This document shows positions 57,958-64,000 of a stretch of DNA of 64,000 nucleotides, one piece after another. A program made the translations under genes and the position numbers. Positions within the stretch are counted from its first letter, which is position 1. Each line of letters begins with the position of its first letter. The notes below the pieces were generated by a model. The model did not search any database. It was not told where the DNA came from and saw nothing but the letters and a program-made list of their open reading frames with translations. The stretch lies in NCBI GenBank assembly GCA_949825025.1, contig OX463784.1, positions 6,269,431-6,333,430 of the forward strand. The letters are read 5' to 3'. The stretch comes from Siphlonurus alternatus (lineage: Eukaryota > Arthropoda > Insecta > Ephemeroptera > Siphlonuridae).

Positions 57958-58921
57958 TGTTGGGCAATTTGGTGGAGATACTGTTTAGTGTACTGGCACG
58001 GAGCCGTGATCTCACAGGGGAAGATTGTGTATCTTCCTGAGAATTTTTAATGGGGGATTTCAATTGAGATGCCAGATTAAAATTATCAACATTTGAACTC
58101 AAAACATTATCATTAATAGTATCATTTTTACTAATAATGGATGGTGAGACAACAGATGAAATTTCATTAATTGATTTTTCTGAATTAATTGCACTTTTCT
58201 TAGCAGCGGTTTCATCATTTTTTAATAGATCATTTGTAAATTGGAATTTATTATCTAAAATCGTTAGTAAAAAAGCTTTGAGTCTTGGATGTAATGAGTT
58301 CAGATCTATAATATCTTGATTCAATTCAAGAGAACATACAGGATCTGGTAAGGGTGGTCCTGATTCAGGCAAACTATTGTTTACCAAAACAAGACTTGAC
58401 TCCTCACTCGGGGCAATACCGTCGTTCGCCGGAGCGAGGCCTGACTCCTCGCCCGGGGTGGTACCGTCGTTCACCGAAACGAGGCCTGACTCCTCGCCCG
58501 GGGTGGTACCGTCGTTCACCGAAGCGAGGCCTGACTCCTCGCCCGGGGTGGTACCGTCGTTCACCGGAGCAAGGCCTGACTCCTCGCCCGGGGTGGTACC
58601 GTCGTTCACCGAAGCGAGGCCTGACTCCTCGCCCGGGGTGGTACCGTCGTTCACCGAAACGAGGCCTGACTCCTCGCCCGGGGTGGTACCGTCGTTCACC
58701 GAAGCGAGGCCTGACTCCTCGCCCGGGGTGGTACCGTCGTTCACCGAAGCGAGGCCTGACTCCTCGCCCGGGGTGGTACCGTCGTTCACCTGAGCGAGGC
58801 CTGACTTCTCGCCCCGGGTATTAGACATCTGCTCCTTCGTGGCTGGCACTGGCAGTCCCTCCACCCTCACTATGTCAGGCGTGACAATTGAGGGGCGGGT
58901 ACTCTCTCGCAAGGTAAACAT
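57944..58921 (-). CDS. LINE-2 ORF1: tandem-repeat RNP protein
   Basis: 325 codons from ATG (58921) to TAA (57944). Residues 1-35 are unique. Residues about 36-170 are nine 15-residue units of type LASVNDGTTPGEESG with S/P/V variation, acidic and low-complexity. Then a Leu-rich helix-like stretch (DLNSLHPRLKAFLLTILDNK), a Ser/Asn-rich linker, and a basic tail (SRLRASTLNSIS, LPNKKKT) that aligns with LINE-1 ORF1. By position it should package LINE RNA, but it lacks the zinc knuckles or RRM expected in many LINE ORF1 proteins. The final codons lie in an A10 run: AAA-AAA-AAA-ACT-TAA. ORF2 is open in the +1 frame there. The start is supported by an in-frame TAG immediately upstream. Confidence 0.85.
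   Translation of the reverse strand: MFTLRESTRPSIVTPDIVRVEGLPVPATKEQMSNTRGEKSGLAQVNDGTTPGEESGLASVNDGTTPGEESGLASVNDGTTPGEESGLVSVNDGTTPGEESGLASVNDGTTPGEESGLAPVNDGTTPGEESGLASVNDGTTPGEESGLVSVNDGTTPGEESGLAPANDGIAPSEESSLVLVNNSLPESGPPLPDPVCSLELNQDIIDLNSLHPRLKAFLLTILDNKFQFTNDLLKNDETAAKKSAINSEKSINEISSVVSPSIISKNDTINDNVLSSNVDNFNLASQLKSPIKNSQEDTQSSPVRSRLRASTLNSISTKLPNKKKT
58390..58830 (-). repeat. GC-rich 45-bp coding minisatellite of LINE-2
   Basis: About nine to ten units of 45 bp, nearly identical, each with GTGAACGACGGTACCACC and GAGGAGTCAGGCCTCG. GC content is about two-thirds against roughly one quarter around it. Every third base is mostly G or C. Long opposite-strand ORFs (58354-58824, 58377-58793) are by-products of a 45-bp (multiple of three) repeat. 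Confidence 0.95.
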
Positions 58922-59014
58922 CTAATTTTCATGTTTTCTATTATTGAGATCTTTTGATCCTAAAACTCCCTATGCCATAGTTTGCTCCCTTTTTTTATAT
59001 TGATTTTTAATCCC

Positions 59015-59209
59015 TAGGGGGGTCAAAATGACCCACACCAATCCTTTAAAGTGGTAAAAAAGTTTAAGAAAGCTCAAAAATAAAATCTGAAAAAAAAAAA
59101 AATTGTAATAATACTTGGAGAACCGCAAAAAAGTAAAATGAAAAATGAGAAAAAAAAAAAGCGTCAAAAAAGTTTAGTATACGGCTTTAGTGGGTCGTTT
59201 AAACCTCCT
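59015..59209. mobile_element. Possible TIR element just upstream of LINE-2
   Basis: CCTAGGGGGGTCAAAATGAC then CCAC on the left, and an inverted GTGGGTCGTTTAAACCTCC on the right, pair imperfectly over about 22 bp. TTAA precedes the left end, as in piggyBac elements, but is absent on the right. Non-coding A-rich interior. Low confidence. Confidence 0.35.
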
Positions 59210-59409
59210 GGTATAGCCTGTGAGAAAAATGTCCCTGGTAATGCTAACTTTTGCACGGTGGTTGGAGAAGGTGGTCATTTTACACGTCGTTGGTTTGTTA
59301 ACAAAATCATCTCAAATTCTACTTCAAAAATATAAAATCAGTCTACATAGAATAAAATAGTTTTCGTGTCAGTATTTTATACAATCTTCTACACCAGTTT
59401 AACTTTACG

Positions 59410-59560
59410 TTTTTTTTTTTTTTTTTTTTAAATATCTTTATTTATAAAACAGTAGCGTCCAGCCAGGATAAATCCTAATGGCCGGTTAGCATTACATTAT
59501 TTATATAGTTGTTACACAGTTCAATAATAATAATAATTTTTTGTTAATTTGCATTTTACA
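59410..59560 (-). repeat. Possible poly(A)-tailed LINE 3' end, reverse
   Basis: A T20 run followed by ATATCTTTATTTATAAAACA and GTCCAGCCAGGATAAATCCT. The arrangement (A-tail, AATAAA-like signal, UTR) fits a minus-strand retrotransposon end. No coding fragment is attached. Confidence 0.35.
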
Positions 59561-60330
59561 ATATCTTAATGATTATCTCCAACTTTACATATTGTATATG
59601 AAATATTTACTTGAAATAATCAAAATAACAAAAGAAAACATTATAGTTATAATTTTGTGAAGCTTAAAAATAATTTTTAGTATTATATTCAAAACAACAA
59701 CGAGAGCATCAAATTTAAATTACATAATATTTTCCTAAAATTCTATTAGAACTCAATTTTTTTTTTTTTTTTTTTTTTTTTTAAGTCCAATCAGAAAACA
59801 TACATATAGACAATAAGAGCCACAGCTCTTCTAGGTCCATCTGAAACAAAAGGACTTTAGTATATTTGTTTTATACACTACACACAAGCACACAAGTAAA
59901 CAAATTTATGTATTACTCAGTTAAAATAAAAGTGAGCATGAATTATTATTAATTTCAATATTTTAAAAAAGATTGAAGAAAAAAATATCTTAGAGAAAAA
60001 AAAAAGTAATAATATAATATAACTATATTAATTATTTACTTATTTATTTAATTTCATAAAAAAAAACAAAAGGAAAGAAACAATATGTTTCCGTGCTTAA
60101 AAGAAAATTTAATACATGAAAGAAAAACCGCTAAAAAGCTAGAAAGAGCTAAAACGGTATACACAATTAACGAAAAACTGAAATAGATTGAAAAATAATT
60201 ATTTGCTGAAACAAAAGAAATTCTGAAACAAAAGAAAATCTGGAACGTCGGCCTGGAAATATTTTTGATTTGAGTTAGTACTTTTGGAGTATTTAAAGTC
60301 GAAATAAACTGGTTGAGGTTGAGCATAACT
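59561..60330. other. AT-rich non-coding DNA
   Basis: A T24 run at about 59758-59782. No supported gene. Confidence 0.5.
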
Positions 60331-60681
60331 GCATTGACCGGTTCTCGTTAGGTCACTGAAGTGAAGCGTGGTTAGTACTTGGATGGGTGACCGTTTCAAG
60401 TAAAATTACTCCCTCCCTGGGGTAAATTCATCTCGTTTTTTTCCCCAGTGCAGTGATGCACTTGTGCTGGTGTGGTTCCCCAGGCTTTGGACATCACTTT
60501 GGTCCATTGATAAAAAGTAGAGGTGTCCGTCCTGACTGAGGTTTTTCACGGTTCCCTTAGTTTCACCTCAGCGAATGCTGAACGCGTAACAGGCCATGGC
60601 CACCATCCTTTCCCTCCCTTATCCTTAACCATTACCCCGCCTCGAAATTCAAGCTAATATGGATATATCCTTGTAAAAAAA
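60331..60681 (+). mobile_element. 5S-rRNA-derived SINE, type B
   Basis: The head GCATTGACCGGTTCTCGTTA, then GGTCACTGAAGTGAAGCGTG and TTAGTACTTGGATGGGTGAC, is closest to real 5S rRNA of any copy here, although the box A region is shortened. The body, central domain (CCTCAGCGAATGCTG, GGCCATGGCCACC) and a degraded type B tail ending ATCCTTGTAAAAAAA follow. Confidence 0.88.
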
Positions 60682-61605
60682 CATTTGATGCAAACAGTGT
60701 ATAGGGCCTATAAACATTGTTAATCATTGTTGAATTCTAACATTATAGCTTTTTATACATAAAAAGTCAAGCTACATACATCCGGTCAATGAATGTTGAT
60801 TGAACTTCCGTTATTTAAAAAAAAGGTTGACATTTTATAATGAGAAAGCTCATATAAAAAAATGTGTGTAGGCTGAATATATAAAATACATGCTCCCATT
60901 TTCTGAGTTGTTTTGTGTATAATATATATAATATACCTTTTTTTTAAAGATATCATTATTGTTATTTTTTAGAGAGAATATATATTTTTTATATTATTAT
61001 ATTTCTTTGAGTCAAGTATTTTTATGCAGCAGTTATTATTTTGAAAAAAAATATCAGCTTCCTCTCTCTTTCTCCAATCTCATCTTTTATATTTTTCATA
61101 TTTTCTTTTCTTCAAAACACTGTATCGCAGAAGCCCTAATAATAACAAAATATAAAAATTCTGATGAAACTAATATCTGAATACAAAATTCAAATAATAA
61201 AAGTTGAGAAATGAAAATAAAAAAAATTATAAACACCATAGCTAAACATTATTAAGCTCAAAATAGAATATTGATTTCACAACGAAATTTAAATTAATTT
61301 CTTTTTACAAAAAATTTCTAACATTTTCACGATTCATTTATTAAAAATATTTAGGATTTTTTTCTCAACATTAATGTAAATTACTTCTGCCCCTATTTAA
61401 TAAAGAGCTCTTCCTTTAAAACATTCTAAATGCTAAAATAGACAATATTATTGCGTATATTTCATATTAGTACATTGTAAATAGTGAAAATCATATAACT
61501 CAAAGCTTCTATTACAAAATTGCAGTAAAATGTTAGAGTATAGTAATAAGTATGCAAGCAAGAACAAGTAATATGTAAAACAGTGTTTTTTTTATTTAAT
61601 TTTTA
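60682..61605. other. AT-rich non-coding DNA
   Basis: No supported feature. The 73-codon ORF at 60959-61180 has chance composition. Confidence 0.5.
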
Positions 61606-61884
61606 TTACATGATATTGTACTAGCCTAGGATATTTTCTCCCTGTCAGCCGCTACAGAATACATATCGGTTCTTCAAGATTTTAATAAACAAAAATTATA
61701 ATTTTAACATAACCAATTTGTAAATAAACATAATAATTGATATTTCAGCCATTATATCAGAAACGAAATATACAAAAGAAAGTGAGACAAAACAAAATTC
61801 ATGAATAATACTAAGGAAACTACTTCTCATACAATCACCACTTTCATGATCATTATATGAAAGATTATTTAGTACTATTATGAA
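61606..61884 (+). repeat. ~280 bp dispersed repeat, copy 2
   Basis: Same orientation and nearly the same sequence as 1227-1506. The segment from ATAACCAATTTGTAAATAAA to the end appears identical. Flanks differ on both sides. Confidence 0.8.
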
Positions 61885-62549
61885 TTTTAAACCATATATC
61901 TGCTTTAGATATCAAGATTATGCTACAATATAATATTCACTTTAGACAATTTATCATAATATGTCGTTAATTTTTGCTGCAATTATAAAACATGTACAAA
62001 ATAATGTTCATGGTAAAAGTTTTAGAGATCTAGCTGCTGTATCAAGCAACTGGTAATGGGAAAGGTGGAAACTAGTGCAGAATTTTCAATGTAAATCGAT
62101 AAAGGAGGAAGAGAGAGAGAGAGTTAGAGAGAAACCAGACGTACGGCGCAGGGCAGAATATCACAAGGTAGCTAGAAATAAGAAGTAAGTTATTATTATT
62201 TTCAATAAGGGTGAATATTTATTGATAAATATGTCAATTATGAACGTTATTGATCAATAAATAATGATATTTTGAGACAATATGTTAGTGGCAAAAATTT
62301 AATTAGCGACCAAATAGAATTAATTATTGTATTAAATTTGTATTTTAATTTATCTTTATTCATATTCACTGCTAAATTAGCGTAGTGAATTAAAACATTG
62401 CTTTAATTAAAATTAACTTAACTGAAAGAAATGCTTTTCAAGAACCTTCATACGAATTTTATACAACATGCATTTTTTATTGATCATGCATCGCTCGTAG
62501 GCTTTTTGATTTGAATCTTAGATTTTCGAATGAAGACTATTTTTTTTTT
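61885..62549. other. AT-rich non-coding DNA
   Basis: 62100-62190 is purine-rich (GAGGAAGAGAGAGAGAGAGT, CCAGACGTACGGCGCAGGGC) without an exon signature. No other feature. Confidence 0.4.
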
Positions 62550-62665
62550 GTAATACTTCCCCGAAATTTTGGATTTAACATGTTCAATATAGGCATTTCC
62601 TCCTCTCCAATTTTTTTTATTATTGGCCTTATGGGGGCAGCCTCCTCCGAATTTTTTTCTGATGA
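62550..62665 (+). repeat. Dispersed repeat shared with 28255-28385
   Basis: GGATTTAACATGTTCAA, CTCTCCAATTTTTTTTATTA and GGGGGCAGCCTCCTCCGAAT are collinear with the segment at 28285-28375. The overlapping 63-codon ORF is not supported as a gene. Confidence 0.5.
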
Positions 62666-62929
62666 ATCCGCGTCTGACTACAGCATTGATGATGTTATTT
62701 AAATTATCAAAAATTGTTATAACTGTACTTTTTTCTTCGTTGATATTTATGTATTTATCTATTTATAACGCGATGCATACCAATGATGGAAAAAATACTT
62801 AAATAACATTAATTAATTGTTATATCAAATCAATATATTATCATGCATATTAAAAAAATAAAAAAACGAAAACGGTATGTTATGCTATTTTTCAAGTGAT
62901 CATCATTATAAATATGAGATAAAGCTCAA

Positions 62930-63015
62930 AATTGCGCTCACGTGAAATAGCAGACAGCTCATTATTGCAATGAAATCGTAATAATCAGTATCTCATTATT
63001 CCTGACGAGGGATGA
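62930..63015. mobile_element. Solo arm of the F10 foldback family
   Basis: GCGCTCACGTGAAATAGCAG and ACAGCTCATTATTGCAATGA, ending CTCATTATTCCTGACGAGGG, match the right arm of 35761-36393. The left arm is missing. Confidence 0.6.
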
Positions 63016-63273
63016 TATATGTAATGTAAAGCATAAAATAATTAGTTGTATTAAATAATATATATCTTGAAACGGTACGAATTTTACGTTATTATTATTA
63101 AATTAATAATTAATAACTGATGTACCTTTTTACATAACATTTTGACGACTTTAGATCAATAGTCTTAGATGTCTATTATTAGCCTTTAGTTTACCTCTGT
63201 TTACATTGTACCATGGCTTATTGTTACATGAAGCAACAGAATCCTTTCTCTGTCTATCTAGCACTGTTGTTGA

Positions 63274-63274
<1 letters not shown>

Positions 63275-63350
<76 letters not shown>
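63275..63350 (+). repeat. (CT)n microsatellite
   Basis: About 38 units with one TTT interruption near the right end. Confidence 0.96.
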
Positions 63351-63351
<1 letters not shown>

Positions 63352-63721
63352 CCCCTCTCACTTTCTGACAGCTTTTTTACCATCATATTTACATCAAAGT
63401 ATTATAACTGCTGCATTTCTATAATCAAAGCGAAATCCCATACCACCAGTTGGATAAACCTTTCAAATTATATATTTTTTTCATTATTAAAATGTCTTGT
63501 TAGTAATATCAATGAATAATTAATTATGGTAATGAAATTATAATAGAAATTTAATTAATATCGATGAAAAGTGGATGGAATTTTATGGATTTATTTGAGT
63601 TTGGGGCTTCAAATTAATTAAAAACAATAAATTGTTAATATTTTTATTGCATTTTTTTTGCACATTTATTAAAATATTTGTAGCCATAGTTTAGAAGGGA
63701 TCTACAAAATTCTAATCAATG
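63351..63721. other. AT-rich non-coding DNA
   Basis: No supported feature. Confidence 0.5.
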
Positions 63722-63806
63722 CTAGGTCGGGTTCATAAAGAGCCGGGAGGTTAAATTCAGTCACTTTTGACCCGTACCCTAAAACAGGATTCAGTTTCAG
63801 CAAAAA
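63722..63806 (+). mobile_element. 3' end of a type C SINE
   Basis: GTCGGGTTCATAAAGAGCCG, then GGAGGTTAAATTCAGTCACT and CCCTAAAACAGGATTCAGTT, match the tail of the SINE at 21545-21856. It is 5'-truncated past the central domain. Confidence 0.7.
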
Positions 63807-64000
63807 AATTAAAATAAAACATTTTCAGAATAACATCGTATTAATTTTAATCTTGACTTCCGCTTACCTTTTCTTTTAGACTTTTCTTAACGAGAAATTA
63901 ATTTCTTTATATTAAAACGTCATCTTAAAAGGTATTTTTACAGTGATGCTGCAAACCAATAATGTTCTAGCAGCCCGAATTTAAATAAATTTCATATTTT
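63807..64000. other. AT-rich non-coding DNA
   Basis: Nothing supported up to the window end. Confidence 0.5.

Larger units (their letters stand above)
54512..58990 (-). mobile_element. LINE-2: near-complete non-LTR retrotransposon
   Basis: A minus-strand element with ORF1 (57944-58921), ORF2 (54943 to about 57957) and a 3' UTR that runs to an (AAATA)n-type tail at 54511-54540. The UTR is split by a (TA)n/(CA)n microsatellite at 54739-54902. Its distal part (GGTTGTACAAGACAAACATA on plus) resembles the LINE-1 3' UTR (GGCTGTACAAGTACAACATG). Both ORFs are open, so the copy may be recently active. The exact 5' end and target duplication were not found; an in-frame TAG directly precedes the ORF1 ATG. 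It belongs to the same clade as LINE-1 but a different family, with ORF2 similarity near half by eye. Confidence 0.9.

Noticed and set aside
58354..58824. Long plus-strand ORFs of 156 and 138 codons over the LINE-2 repeat array
   Set aside because: The repeat unit is a multiple of three and GC-rich, so several frames are open. The minus-strand frame is the one continuous with ORF1's unique parts.
58390..58830. Regular direct repeats resembling a CRISPR array
   Set aside because: Units are contiguous without variable spacers and are in frame with a LINE ORF1; the genome is eukaryotic.

Overview
This window is intergenic or deep intronic DNA from a repeat-rich, AT-rich eukaryotic nuclear genome. 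It is most likely an invertebrate and probably an insect or other arthropod. I infer that from the base composition, non-LTR retrotransposons of the CR1/L2/Jockey group, 5S-rRNA-headed and tRNA-headed SINEs, many TA-flanked foldback MITEs, and long (CT)n and pentanucleotide arrays. The species cannot be named from the sequence. There are no operons, Shine-Dalgarno sites, CRISPR arrays or intact rRNA/tRNA genes, and I recognise no conserved host protein-coding gene. The only host-exon candidate is a short GC-rich ORF at 14187-14449 that ends at a good 5' splice site.

Layout. 1-14 kb: AT-rich DNA with foldback MITEs (some nested), a recurrent ~290 bp repeat (called R1 here) and two 5S-headed SINEs on the minus strand. 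14-23 kb: the candidate exon, a TIR element, possible LINE 3' ends, (CT)n arrays, a tandem pair of miRNA-like hairpins, and one 5S-SINE and one tRNA-SINE. 23.2-27.5 kb: LINE-1 (minus strand, 5'-truncated, one frameshift in ORF2) lying inside an element with 13-bp inverted ends. 28-54 kb: many MITEs, six more 5S-headed SINEs, the largest foldback (707 bp, 45422-46128), three copies of a ~110 bp foldback, a very long (TATTA)n array and a decayed LINE C-terminus at 50.2 kb. 54.5-59 kb: LINE-2 (minus strand), with open ORF1 and ORF2. 59-64 kb: another 5S-SINE and the second copy of a ~280 bp repeat first seen at 1.2 kb.

The most interesting system is the LINE pair. Both encode an ORF1 protein whose N-terminal part is a 15-residue tandem repeat, written in very GC-rich 45-bp units that are nearly identical within an element. 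In both, ORF1 ends in an A-run, ACN and TAA. ORF2 is open in the +1 frame straight across that site, with no ATG upstream of the endonuclease catalytic Asn (the ILQLN motif). This suggests +1 recoding, RNA slippage or non-AUG initiation. The second theme is a SINE community in which 5S-headed and tRNA-headed families carry the same ~65 bp central domain.
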